A DNA stretch of 64,000 nucleotides, taken from positions 92,599-156,598 of the forward strand of contig JAEWLQ010000059.1 in the NCBI GenBank assembly GCA_023457495.1, given 5' to 3'. A model generated the notes under the pieces. It was not told the DNA's origin, did not search any database, and saw nothing but the letters and a program-made list of their open reading frames with translations. Below are positions 43,852-52,830 of the stretch, piece by piece; position 1 is the stretch's first letter, and the number at the start of each line of letters is the position of its first letter. Both the position numbers and the translations under genes were made by a program. This DNA is from Pseudomonadota bacterium. GTDB lineage: Bacteria > Pseudomonadota > Gammaproteobacteria > Steroidobacterales > Steroidobacteraceae.

Positions 43852-45063
43852 TCAGTCCGCCTGGCGTCGCAGGAATGCCGGAATATCCAGCACATCCTCC
43901 GATTCCACGTCCGCCCGGAGCCCGTCACCCACCGCGCGCTGACGCTGCACGGCCGGCTTGTCGAGCGCCGCGTAGTCCGCCGCGGTCAGTGGGCGTCGGG
44001 GAACGACGCGCATCGGGGGCTCCGCGGGCTGTTGAGCCGCCGGCGGCGCCACCTTCTGCAACGTGGGTACTTCGCGTCCGAAGGGGGAACGTCCCGTGGC
44101 GACTTCCGGCCTGCCGAGGCCGGTGGCGACCACCGTGACACGCATTTCGTCCGACAGCTCCGGATCGATGACGGTTCCCACGACGACCGTGGCGTCGTCC
44201 GACGCGAACTGCTTGACGATCTCACCCACCTGCTGGAACTCGCCGATCGAGAGGTCCATGCCCGCCGTCACGTTCACGAGAATGCCGTGCGCGCCGGAGA
44301 GATTGATGTCCTCGAGCAGCGGCGAGGAGACGGCCATTTCGGCGGCTTCCTTCGCGCGGTTCTCGCCGCGCGCGACGCCCGAGCCCATCATCGCCATGCC
44401 GGTCTCGCTCATCACGGTACGCACGTCGGCGAAGTCCACGTTGATGAGGCCAGGCCGCGTGATCAGTTCCGCGATGCCCTGCACCGCGCCCTGCAGAACG
44501 TGGTTGGCGCTCTTGAAAGCGTCTAACAACGTGGTCTTGGCGCCGAGCACGGTGAGCAGCTTCTGGTTCGGGATCGTGATCAGCGAATCGACGTACTTGC
44601 CGAGCTCGGCGAGACCATGATTCGCGACCAGCGTGCGCTTGCCGCCTTCCATCTCGAAGGGGCGCGTGACCACGGCCACCGTGAGGATGCCGAGTTCCTT
44701 CGCCACTTGCGCCACCACCGGCGCGGCGCCGGTGCCCGTGCCACCGCCCATGCCCGCGGTGATGAACAACATGTCGCATCCTTCGATCATCTCGATGATG
44801 CGATCGCGATCTTCCATCGCCGCCTGCCGGCCGATCTCGGGATCGGCGCCCGCGCCGAGACCCTTGGTGATGTTGCAGCCGATCTGCAGGGACGTCTTGA
44901 CCTTCGAGTGCTTGAGCGCCTGTGCATCGGTGTTGATGCACATGAACTCCACGCCCTCGATGCCACTCGTGACCATGTGAGCGACCGCGTTGCCGCCGCC
45001 GCCCCCAACCCCTATGACTTTGATTACAGCGTTCTGGCTGTAAGCATCCATCAGTTCAAACAT
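43852..45063 (-). CDS. ftsZ: Cell division GTPase FtsZ
   Basis: 403-residue tubulin homologue forming the Z-ring. The GTP-binding signature GGGTGTGAAP and the T7 loop (ADVRTVMSE region with NVDFADV) are present. A variable Pro/Ala/Arg linker (about 325-385) leads to the conserved C-terminal peptide DVLDIPAFLRRQ, which binds FtsA and ZipA. AAGGAG lies about ten bases before ATG 45063, behind a small hairpin in the 80-bp gap after ftsA. ZapD encoded at 28.7 kb is a partner. Confidence 0.98.
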   Translation of the reverse strand: MFELMDAYSQNAVIKVIGVGGGGGNAVAHMVTSGIEGVEFMCINTDAQALKHSKVKTSLQIGCNITKGLGAGADPEIGRQAAMEDRDRIIEMIEGCDMLFITAGMGGGTGTGAAPVVAQVAKELGILTVAVVTRPFEMEGGKRTLVANHGLAELGKYVDSLITIPNQKLLTVLGAKTTLLDAFKSANHVLQGAVQGIAELITRPGLINVDFADVRTVMSETGMAMMGSGVARGENRAKEAAEMAVSSPLLEDINLSGAHGILVNVTAGMDLSIGEFQQVGEIVKQFASDDATVVVGTVIDPELSDEMRVTVVATGLGRPEVATGRSPFGREVPTLQKVAPPAAQQPAEPPMRVVPRRPLTAADYAALDKPAVQRQRAVGDGLRADVESEDVLDIPAFLRRQAD

Positions 45064-45143
45064 TTTGATTCGCTCCTTGGTAAATCGAAGTGCTGTCAGC
45101 TTCGTACTTCTTCACAAATGGTCTTCCACGCGGCAGACCCGCG

Positions 45144-46391
45144 TCAGAAGTTCCCCTGAAACCAGTTCTTCATGCGCTCGGCCATGCTGCGCGCGTTGCC
45201 CGCGATCGAGCGGCCGCGGTTGCCCGCGATCGCGTTGTCGCGCGCGTACAGCAGCAGGCCGGCGCCGGTCGAGTAGATAGGGTTGCGGACGACGTCCGAG
45301 AGTCCGCGGATGTGCTGCGGCAGGCCGAGCCGCACTGGCACGTGGAACACCTCTTCGGCGAGCTCGATCGCGCCTTCCATCTTGGCGCTGCCGCCGGTGA
45401 GCACGATGCCCGCGGCGATGATCTCCTCGAAACCCGAGCGGCGCAGTTCCTCGCGCGCGAGTCCGAACAACTCCTCGTAGCGCGGCTCGACCACTTCCGC
45501 GAGCGTCTGGCGCGCGAGCCGGCGCGCGGGACGGTCGCCGACACTCGGCACCTCGATGCTCTCGTCCGGATTCGCGAGCTGCGAGAGCGCGCAGGCGTAC
45601 CGGACCTTGATGTCCTCGGCGTACTGCGTCGGCGTGCGCATCGACACGGCGATGTCGTTCGTGACCTGGTCGCCCGCGATCGGGATGACCGCTGTATGGC
45701 GGATGGCGCCCTGCGAGAACACCGCGAGATCCGTGGTGCCGCCGCCGATGTCGATGATGCAGACACCGAGCTCCTTCTCGTCCTCGGTGAGGCAGGCAAA
45801 GCTCGAAGCGAGTTGCTCGAGCACGATGTCGTCCACCTCGAGGCCGCAGCGCTGGATGCACTTCTCGATGTTCTGCGCGGCCGAATCCGCGCCGGTCACG
45901 ATGTGCACCTTCGCCTCGAGCCGCACGCCCGACATGCCGATCGGATCGCGGATGCCTTCTTGGCCGTCGATGATGAATTCCTGCGGCAGCACGTGCAGGA
46001 TCTTCTGGTCGGCCGGAATCGCGACGGCCTTCGCCGCGTCGACCACCTGCTGCACGTCCACGTCGCTCACCTCGCGGTCGCGGCTCGCGCCCCCCCCGTG
46101 CGAATTGAGACTGCGCACGTGCGAGCCGGCGATCCCCGCGAACACCGAGCGAATCTCGCAGCCGGCCATCAGCTCGGCCTCCTCGACCGCGCGCTGGATC
46201 GACTGCACCGTCGATTCGATGTTCACGACCACGCCTTTCTTGAGGCCGCGCGAGGGCTGCGTGCCGATGCCGATCACTTCGATCGTGTTGTCGGGCGCCA
46301 CTTCGCCGACCAGGCAGGAGACCTTCGACGTGCCGACGTCGAGGCCGATGATGAGGTTCTTGTCGGGACGTTTACCCATGTAGTTAGCCAT
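45144..46391 (-). CDS. ftsA: Cell division protein FtsA
   Basis: 415-residue actin-like protein that tethers FtsZ to the membrane. It shows GLDVGTSKVSCLVGEV, the ATPase motif IIDIGGGTTDLAVF, VLTGGSAKMEG and the C-terminal amphipathic helix MAERMKNWFQGNF. ATG 46391 (MANYMGK) overlaps the ftsQ stop by 8 bases; ATG 46379 is an alternative. The SHGGG at about 112 is encoded by a run of eight Gs where relatives usually have SHGMVAI-like residues; the frame stays intact. Confidence 0.96.
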   Translation of the reverse strand: MANYMGKRPDKNLIIGLDVGTSKVSCLVGEVAPDNTIEVIGIGTQPSRGLKKGVVVNIESTVQSIQRAVEEAELMAGCEIRSVFAGIAGSHVRSLNSHGGGASRDREVSDVDVQQVVDAAKAVAIPADQKILHVLPQEFIIDGQEGIRDPIGMSGVRLEAKVHIVTGADSAAQNIEKCIQRCGLEVDDIVLEQLASSFACLTEDEKELGVCIIDIGGGTTDLAVFSQGAIRHTAVIPIAGDQVTNDIAVSMRTPTQYAEDIKVRYACALSQLANPDESIEVPSVGDRPARRLARQTLAEVVEPRYEELFGLAREELRRSGFEEIIAAGIVLTGGSAKMEGAIELAEEVFHVPVRLGLPQHIRGLSDVVRNPIYSTGAGLLLYARDNAIAGNRGRSIAGNARSMAERMKNWFQGNF

Positions 46392-47190
46392 CTGTGTTGT
46401 CGTCCTCCGCGGCGCCGGTCGCGACGCGCTGACCGCCCGCGCGCCAGCCGATCGCGAAGCCGTTGGTGTAACGCATGTCGATGTAGTTGATGTCGTTGGC
46501 GTGGCTCGAGATCTGCCCGACGGCCGCCGCGACGAACCGCGCGAAGCGCTCGTCGATCTGGCGGCGGCCGAGCCGCACCGTGATGCCGTTGTCGAGATCG
46601 AATTCCCACGAGCCGCGCGCATCGAGCCGAACGGCCGTCAGGCGCATGCCCGCTTCGATGAGCTGGCCCTGCGCGGCGAGATAACGGTTCGCGACGTCGC
46701 TTTCCGTGCCACGCGGCCCGGACAGGCGGGGCAGCTCCGGTGGAATGTGCCGCGCTTCCGAGATGAACAGTTCGCCGCGGGTGTTCAGCAGTCCGTTGGC
46801 GCCCCAGCGGGCGGCGGCGACCTGTTCGGTCACGCGGATCTTGAGCGAGCGCGGCCACTGCCGCTCCACCGTCGCGCCATCCACCCACGGCAGCTGCTCG
46901 ACCGCGCGCTGCACGGCGCCGAGATCGACGCTCACCAGGCCCACGTCGCGCACGCGCGCTTTCACCGCTTGTTCGACTTCCACCGGTGACACGCGCTGGA
47001 AGCGGCCGGTCACGGCCACCTGGCTGATGTTCTGGTCGAGCGCGCCCACCAGCAGTACGCCCGCGACCGCGATCGCCGCGACCACCGCGGCGCCGATCGC
47101 CGTACGCGCGAGCAGCGCGCGGACGCGCGCCAGCCCCTCGCCATCCTTGCGCCGGCTCACTTTCTTGTTTTGGGGTTTGCCCCAGATCAC
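46384..47190 (-). CDS. ftsQ: Cell division protein FtsQ
   Basis: 268-residue bitopic membrane protein of the divisome. A basic cytosolic tail (WGKPQNKKVSRRKDGEGL) is followed by one span (about 33-53), the POTRA domain starting ISQVAVTGRFQRVSPVEVE, and the beta domain. It scaffolds FtsB/FtsL. GTG 47190 is chosen because it overlaps the ddl stop as GTGA and gives a normal-length tail. Confidence 0.94.
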   Translation of the reverse strand: MIWGKPQNKKVSRRKDGEGLARVRALLARTAIGAAVVAAIAVAGVLLVGALDQNISQVAVTGRFQRVSPVEVEQAVKARVRDVGLVSVDLGAVQRAVEQLPWVDGATVERQWPRSLKIRVTEQVAAARWGANGLLNTRGELFISEARHIPPELPRLSGPRGTESDVANRYLAAQGQLIEAGMRLTAVRLDARGSWEFDLDNGITVRLGRRQIDERFARFVAAAVGQISSHANDINYIDMRYTNGFAIGWRAGGQRVATGAAEDDNTDG

Positions 47191-48158
47191 ACGCCCACCG
47201 CCGTGCGCGTGAAGCTGGTCTCGAGCACCTGCCACACGAGCTGATCGAATTCGATGCCCAGCGCGCGCGCCGCCATCGGCACGAGGCTGTGGTCCGTCAT
47301 GCCGGGAACCGTGTTGATCTCCAGTAGATAGGGCTTGCCGGTCTTGTCCATCATGAAGTCGGCGCGTCCCCAGCCCTCGGCGCCCACCGCCGCGAAGGTC
47401 GCGAGCGCGAGATTCGCGAGGTGTTTCTCGGCCTCGGCGGACAGGCCCGACGGGCAGGAGTACTTCGTGTCGTTGCGGAAGTACTTCGCCTGGTAGTCGT
47501 AGAACGTCGCCGGCGTTTCGATGCGGATCGACGGCAACGCGCGGCCCTTGAGCACCGCGACGGTGTATTCCGCGCCGGTGATCCAGCTCTCGGCGAACAC
47601 GCTCGGTTCGAGCAGCGAGGCGGCCTGGTAGGCGCCGGCGAGATCCTCGCGACGCTCGACCTTCGTCATGCCGACCGATGAACCCTGCGTGGCGGGCTTG
47701 ACGATGAGCGGCAGTCCGAGTCGTTCGACGCAGTTGTCGAGATCGGCCGGCGAGCGCAGCACCATGTACTCGGTGGTCGGAATGCCGACCGACTGCGCGA
47801 GCCGCTTGGTGCGCAGTTTGTCCATGCCGATGGCCGAGCCCATCACGCCGCTGCCAGTGTAGGGAAGCCCGAGGAATTCGAGCGCGCCCTGGACGGTGCC
47901 GTCCTCGCCGCCCGGCCCGTGCAGCGCGATGAATACCCGATCGAACTTCCGCTCGATCAGTTCGTTGAGTGGTTTGTCGCGCGGATCGAAGGCGTGCGCA
48001 TCGACGCCGCGCTTCTGCAGCGCCGCGAGGCAGGCGTTGCCGGAAATCAGGGAGATCTCCCGCTCGCTCGAGGTGCCGCCGAGCAGCACCGCGACGCGGC
48101 CGAAGTCGCGCGCGTCGGTCGCCTGCCGGACGATCTTGGAGTCGTGACGCAGGCGCAT
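47187..48158 (-). CDS. ddl: D-alanine--D-alanine ligase
   Basis: 323 residues, ATP-grasp ligase making the D-Ala-D-Ala dipeptide used by MurF. Motifs include LLGGTSSEREISL, HGPGGEDGTVQG, KPATQGSSVGM and LLEINTVPGMT. ATG 48158 shares its A with the murB stop (TGATG), a translationally coupled start; the longer in-frame extension lies within murB and is rejected. Confidence 0.96.
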   Translation of the reverse strand: MRLRHDSKIVRQATDARDFGRVAVLLGGTSSEREISLISGNACLAALQKRGVDAHAFDPRDKPLNELIERKFDRVFIALHGPGGEDGTVQGALEFLGLPYTGSGVMGSAIGMDKLRTKRLAQSVGIPTTEYMVLRSPADLDNCVERLGLPLIVKPATQGSSVGMTKVERREDLAGAYQAASLLEPSVFAESWITGAEYTVAVLKGRALPSIRIETPATFYDYQAKYFRNDTKYSCPSGLSAEAEKHLANLALATFAAVGAEGWGRADFMMDKTGKPYLLEINTVPGMTDHSLVPMAARALGIEFDQLVWQVLETSFTRTAVGV

Positions 48159-49120
48159 CAGGCGATCTCCCCGGCGATCTTGAACTCGGGAGTCAGGCCG
48201 ACGCCGAACTTCGCCTTGACTTCCGACTGGATGTGCGCGACCAGCTTCTCGACGTCCACGGCGCGCGCGGCGCCGACGTTGACGAGGAAGTTGGCGTGCT
48301 TCGGCGAAACCATGATGTCTCCGATCCGCATTCCCTTGAGGCCGGCGGCTTCGATCAACCGCGCGGCGTGATCGCCGGGCGGGTTCGTGAACGTCGAGCC
48401 GCAGCTCCACTCGCCGATGGGCTGCTTTTCCTTGCGGCGCGCGATCATGTCGCGCAGCGCCTCGTCGGTGAGTCCGGGGCGCGATTCGAACGCGAGCACC
48501 GCGCCGAGAAAGAATTCGCCCGGCACCGGCGCGACCAGCCGGCGGTACGACCAGGAATATTCGCGCGCATCGCGGCGCCGCTCGCGGCCGCGGGCGTCGC
48601 AAACGTCGACCGCGCGCACACACGGCCAGGTCTCGCCGCCGAACGCGCCGGCGTTCATCGTCAGCGCTCCGCCGAGCGTCCCGGGGATGCCGGCGAAGAA
48701 TTCGGCCGGGCCCAGCTCGAGGCTGATGCAGCGGCGCGCGATGCGCGCGCACGGCACGCCGGCCTCGGCATACAACGTCGTCGCGTCGATCTCCTCAAGG
48801 CGGTCGAGTCCCGTCGTGTCGATCACGACGCCGCGGATGCCGCCGTCGCGCACCAGTAGATTGGAGCCGAGGCCGAGCCAGAACAGCGGCGTGCCCTTCG
48901 GCAGCGTTTCCAGGAATGCCAGCAGGTCCGTGCGATCGGCCGGCGTGAAGAACACGTCGGCCGGACCGCCGACGTGCCACGAGGTGTGGCGCGACATCGG
49001 CTCCGCGTATTTCACCCGCGGCGCGAACCGGGCGGCCACCGGCGGAACGGGATGGTTCACCGGGCGGCTCATCTGCGGCGCCTCGTTTTCGTACACGTTG
49101 TAGTGGCGGCGGGCATGCAC
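48158..49120 (-). CDS. murB: UDP-N-acetylenolpyruvoylglucosamine reductase MurB
   Basis: 320-residue FAD enzyme reducing UDP-GlcNAc-enolpyruvate to UDP-MurNAc. The FAD site is seen in TSWHVGGPAD, LGLGSNLLVRD and GIPGTLGGALTMNAGAFG; the catalytic serine lies in WSCGSTFTNP and the C-terminal glutamate near LTPEF. GTG 49120 is preferred because GGAGGAAGG lies just upstream and it follows the murC stop by one base; ATG 49072 (MSRPVNH) is the alternative. Confidence 0.95.
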   Translation of the reverse strand: MHARRHYNVYENEAPQMSRPVNHPVPPVAARFAPRVKYAEPMSRHTSWHVGGPADVFFTPADRTDLLAFLETLPKGTPLFWLGLGSNLLVRDGGIRGVVIDTTGLDRLEEIDATTLYAEAGVPCARIARRCISLELGPAEFFAGIPGTLGGALTMNAGAFGGETWPCVRAVDVCDARGRERRRDAREYSWSYRRLVAPVPGEFFLGAVLAFESRPGLTDEALRDMIARRKEKQPIGEWSCGSTFTNPPGDHAARLIEAAGLKGMRIGDIMVSPKHANFLVNVGAARAVDVEKLVAHIQSEVKAKFGVGLTPEFKIAGEIA

Positions 49121-49121
49121 G

Positions 49122-50549
49122 TCACGCCTTCCTCCGGGACGCGGACGCCCCTAACTTCTGCGGCAGCGCGTGCGAGACGGCGCTGATCGAGCCGGCGCCA
49201 CAGGTCAGCAGCACGTCGCCGGGCTTGAGGACCGCGTCCAGCGCCTCATCGAGCGTCTCGACCTTCTCGACGAACACCGGCTCCACCTTGCCGCGCGTGC
49301 GCACGGCGCGGCAGATGGCGCGTCCGTCGGCCGCCGCGATCGGCGCCTCGCCCGCCGCGTACACCTCCGTGACCAGCAGCGCGTCGCCGGTGGATAGGAC
49401 GGTCGCGAAATCGTCGAGCAGGTCGCGCGTGCGCGTGTAGCGATGCGGCTGGAAGGCGAGCACGACACGTCGCCCGGGATAGCCTTGCCGGATAGCATCG
49501 AGCGTCGCCGCGATCTCGGTGGGGTGATGTCCGTAGTCGTCGATGATGGTCACGGCATCGCCGCCGCCCGGCAGGTGAACGTCCGCGACATGCGTGAGCC
49601 GGCGGTCGATGCCCTGGAAGTTCGCGAGCGCGGCGCGGATGCCCTCTTGCGGGATGCCGATCTCGAGCGCCACGGCGATGGCCGCCAGCGAATTGAGCAC
49701 GTTGTGCAGGCCCGGCAGGTTCACGGTCACGGGCAGGCGCAATCCATCGGCGCGCCGCACGACTTCGAAGTGTGTCTGCAGGCCTTCGCGCCGCAGGTTT
49801 TCGGCGCGCAGGTCCGCGCCCTCGGAGAACCCGTATCCCACGATCGGGCGATTCACGCGGGTGAGGATGCTGCGCACGTGCACGTCATCCACGCACAGCA
49901 CCGCGAGACCGTAGAACGGCAGGTTGTGCAGGAACTCGACGAAGCTCTGCTTGAGCCGCTCGAAGTCACCGTCGTGCGTGCCGAGGTGATCGTTGTCGAT
50001 GTTGGTCACGATCGCGATCATCGGATTCAGGTGCAGGAACGACGCGTCGCTCTCGTCGGCTTCCGCGACCAGGTAGCGGCCCGCGCCGAGTCGCGCGTTC
50101 GTGCCGGCGCTCTTGAGGCGGCCGCCGATGACGAACGTCGGGTCCTCGCCGCCTTCGGCCAGGATCGAAGACGTGAGACTGGTGGTCGTCGTCTTGCCAT
50201 GCGTGCCGGCCACCGCGATCGCGTAGCGGAAGCGCATGAGCTCGCCGAGCATCTCCGCGCGCGGCACCACCGGGATGCGGCGCGCGAGCGCGCTCGCGAC
50301 TTCGGGGTTTTCGACCGAGACCGCGCTCGAGGTGACGACGACGTCGGCGTTGCCGACGTTTTCGGTCGCATGACCGATCATCACGCGCGCGCCGAGCTTC
50401 ACCAGGCGTTCGGTGACCGGGTTCGGGCGCAGGTCGCTGCCCTGCACTTCGTAGCCGAGATTCACGAGCACCTCGGCGATGCCGCTCATGCCGCTGCCGC
50501 CGATGCCGACGAAGTGGATCCGGTGGATGCGGCGCATGCGGTCGCTCAT
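49122..50549 (-). CDS. murC: UDP-N-acetylmuramate--L-alanine ligase MurC
   Basis: 475 residues. Mur-ligase order: N-terminal UDP-binding domain (HFVGIGGSGMSGIAEVL), central ATPase with GTHGKTTTTS, and C-terminal domain. It adds the first amino acid, L-Ala, to UDP-MurNAc. ATG 50549 overlaps the murG stop as ATGA; longer frames upstream are inside murG. Confidence 0.97.
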   Translation of the reverse strand: MSDRMRRIHRIHFVGIGGSGMSGIAEVLVNLGYEVQGSDLRPNPVTERLVKLGARVMIGHATENVGNADVVVTSSAVSVENPEVASALARRIPVVPRAEMLGELMRFRYAIAVAGTHGKTTTTSLTSSILAEGGEDPTFVIGGRLKSAGTNARLGAGRYLVAEADESDASFLHLNPMIAIVTNIDNDHLGTHDGDFERLKQSFVEFLHNLPFYGLAVLCVDDVHVRSILTRVNRPIVGYGFSEGADLRAENLRREGLQTHFEVVRRADGLRLPVTVNLPGLHNVLNSLAAIAVALEIGIPQEGIRAALANFQGIDRRLTHVADVHLPGGGDAVTIIDDYGHHPTEIAATLDAIRQGYPGRRVVLAFQPHRYTRTRDLLDDFATVLSTGDALLVTEVYAAGEAPIAAADGRAICRAVRTRGKVEPVFVEKVETLDEALDAVLKPGDVLLTCGAGSISAVSHALPQKLGASASRRKA

Positions 50550-51655
50550 GCCGCTTCCTCCATCGGTTCGCGGCCCAATTCCTTCAGGCACAGCGCCGCG
50601 AGTTCCTGCGCCGCGCGCGGCTTGGCCACCTGGCGCGCGCGCTCGGCCATCGCGAGTAGTTTGTCGCGGCCCGCGCACAGCGTCTTGAGCTCCGCCGCCA
50701 AGCGCGCCGGCGTGAGTTCGCGATCCGGGATCAGCACGGCGGCGTTTTCGCGCGTCAGGAATTGCGCGTTGAAGGTCTGGTGGTCGTCGACCGCGGCCGG
50801 GAACGGCACCAGCACGGCGGCGACGCCCACCGCGGCCAATTCCGAGATCGTGAGCGCGCCCGCGCGGCAGATCACGAGGTCCGCGTCGGCATAGGCGCTC
50901 GCCATGTCGTCGATGAACGGCGCGACGTCGGCGGCGCCCTTCGCCTCGGCATACGCGGCGCGCGCCGCGTCGATGCCGCGCTCGCCCGCCTGGTGACGAA
51001 CCTGGAGCGTGAGGCCCGACTCGCGGATCGCGAAGGGCACCACGGTGTTCAAGCGCGCGGCTCCCAGACTACCGCCGACGACCAGCACTCGCACTGCTCC
51101 CTCGCGCTGCGCGAAGCGCTCGGCCGGCGGCGGTTGCGCGACGATTTCGGCGCGCACCGGGTTGCCCACCACGCGCGCATCGATGCCGCGGGGAAACGCC
51201 TGCGGAAATGCCGACAGCACGCGCCGCGCGAGGTGCGCGAGACAGCGATTGGAATATCCCGCGATGGCGTTCTGTTCGTGGATCACGAGCGGACGGCGCG
51301 TGAGCCAGGCCGCGACGCCGCCCGGCCCGGTGACGAAGCCGCCGAAGCCCACGACGAGGCCCGGCCGGCGGCGGCGCATGACGCGAAGCGCCTGCCAGAC
51401 CGACTGCGCGAGCTTGAACGGCGCGGCCAGCAAGGTCACCAGGCCCTTGCCACGCAAGCCGCTCATCGACAGCCACTCGATCGGGATCTTCTCGGCGGGC
51501 ACGACGCGCGCCTCGAGGCCGCGCGCGGTGCCGAGCCACACCACTTCGATCGACGCCGCGCGCAGCAGCCGCGCGAGCGCGAGTGCCGGAAATACGTGGC
51601 CGCCCGTGCCGCCGGCCATGATGAGGACGGTGGGGTTGTTCACGGCGGCGCTCAT
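50546..51655 (-). CDS. murG: Lipid II synthase MurG (GlcNAc transferase)
   Basis: 369-residue peripheral GT-B glycosyltransferase that adds GlcNAc to lipid I on the inner face of the membrane. N-terminal IMAGGTGGHVFPALALA and GFGGFVTGPGG bind lipid I; the UDP-GlcNAc domain has VVGGSLGAARLN and CRAGALTISELAAVG. Coupled to ftsW by an ATGA overlap. Confidence 0.97.
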   Translation of the reverse strand: MSAAVNNPTVLIMAGGTGGHVFPALALARLLRAASIEVVWLGTARGLEARVVPAEKIPIEWLSMSGLRGKGLVTLLAAPFKLAQSVWQALRVMRRRRPGLVVGFGGFVTGPGGVAAWLTRRPLVIHEQNAIAGYSNRCLAHLARRVLSAFPQAFPRGIDARVVGNPVRAEIVAQPPPAERFAQREGAVRVLVVGGSLGAARLNTVVPFAIRESGLTLQVRHQAGERGIDAARAAYAEAKGAADVAPFIDDMASAYADADLVICRAGALTISELAAVGVAAVLVPFPAAVDDHQTFNAQFLTRENAAVLIPDRELTPARLAAELKTLCAGRDKLLAMAERARQVAKPRAAQELAALCLKELGREPMEEAA

Positions 51656-52830
51656 GCGGCCGACTCCGCGGGGCGCAAACGCATTTCTTCCCGGCGCGTG
51701 TTCGCCATGCCGCGCGAGGACTGCATCGCCTCGTGGTACACGCGCAGCAGCAACCCGACCCACGCGAGGGTCACGATCATGCTCGAGCGTCCGTAACTCA
51801 TGAGCGGCAGCGTGAGCCCCTTGGTCGGCAGCACGCCCATGTTCACGCCGATGTTGATCAGCGCCTGCGCGCCGAGCCACAGGCCGAAGCCGGCAGCGAG
51901 ATAGGACTGGAACTTGAGTCCCGCGCGCGAGGCGAGCTGCGCGATCCAGAAGCTGCGCCACACGAGCGCGATGAACAGCGCGAGCGTCGCGGCGACGCCG
52001 ACCAGGCCGAGCTCCTCGGCCAGCACCGCGAACAGGAAGTCCGTGTGCGCCTCGGGTAGATAGAAGAGCTTCTGCACGCTCTCGCCCAGGCCGACGCCGA
52101 ACCACTCGCCGCGGCCGATCGCGATGAGCGACTGTGTGAGCTGGAAGCCGCTGTTGAACGGATCCGCCCAGGGATCGAGGAACGAGGTGACGCGCGCCAG
52201 GCGGTACGGCACCAACATCACGAGCAACGCCATGGCAAACGCCCCGGCGGCGGCGGCCAGCAGCACGTAGCGCAGGCGGGCGCCGGCGATGAACAGGATG
52301 CCGAAGCCGGTGAGGAACAGGACGGAGGCCGCGCCGAAGTCCGGTTCCGCGAGCAGCAGCAGCGCCATGAACACCAGCAGGCCCATGGGCTTGATCAGAC
52401 CCATCGCGGTCGTGCGCAGCTCGGCCTCACGCCGCACCGCGTAGCTGGCGATGAAGATGAGCGTCAGTACTCGCGCGAGCTCCGAAGCCTGGAAGTTGAA
52501 GCCGAGCAGGCGGATCCAGCGGCGGCTGCCATTGACGACGTGGCCGACGCCGGGGATCAGCACCAGGAACAGCAGCACGACGGCGACGATCAGCAGCGGC
52601 CAGGCCATCTTCTCGAGGAATTCGGTGCGCACGCAGAACACGATCGTCGCGAGGATGAAACCCGCGACGCACAACATGAGCTGGCGCTCGAGATACGAGA
52701 ACGCGTTGCCGGATTCCTTGCTGGCGATCGAGATCGACGCGGAGGTGACCATGACCAGTCCGAGCAGCACGATCGCGGCGACCAGCGAGAGCGCGACGGC
52801 GTCGATGTGCAGGGCGCGCTTGGTGCTCAT
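51652..52830 (-). CDS. ftsW: Peptidoglycan glycosyltransferase FtsW
   Basis: 392-residue SEDS-family polymerase with about ten membrane spans. It shows the conserved loop GSRRWIRLLGFNFQASELARVLTL in two parts (GSRRWI and FQASELAR), the EAHTDFLFAVLAEELG region and C-terminal LPLMSYGRSSM. It polymerises septal glycan strands with FtsI. ATG 52830 overlaps the murD stop as ATGA. Confidence 0.96.
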   Translation of the reverse strand: MSTKRALHIDAVALSLVAAIVLLGLVMVTSASISIASKESGNAFSYLERQLMLCVAGFILATIVFCVRTEFLEKMAWPLLIVAVVLLFLVLIPGVGHVVNGSRRWIRLLGFNFQASELARVLTLIFIASYAVRREAELRTTAMGLIKPMGLLVFMALLLLAEPDFGAASVLFLTGFGILFIAGARLRYVLLAAAAGAFAMALLVMLVPYRLARVTSFLDPWADPFNSGFQLTQSLIAIGRGEWFGVGLGESVQKLFYLPEAHTDFLFAVLAEELGLVGVAATLALFIALVWRSFWIAQLASRAGLKFQSYLAAGFGLWLGAQALINIGVNMGVLPTKGLTLPLMSYGRSSMIVTLAWVGLLLRVYHEAMQSSRGMANTRREEMRLRPAESAA

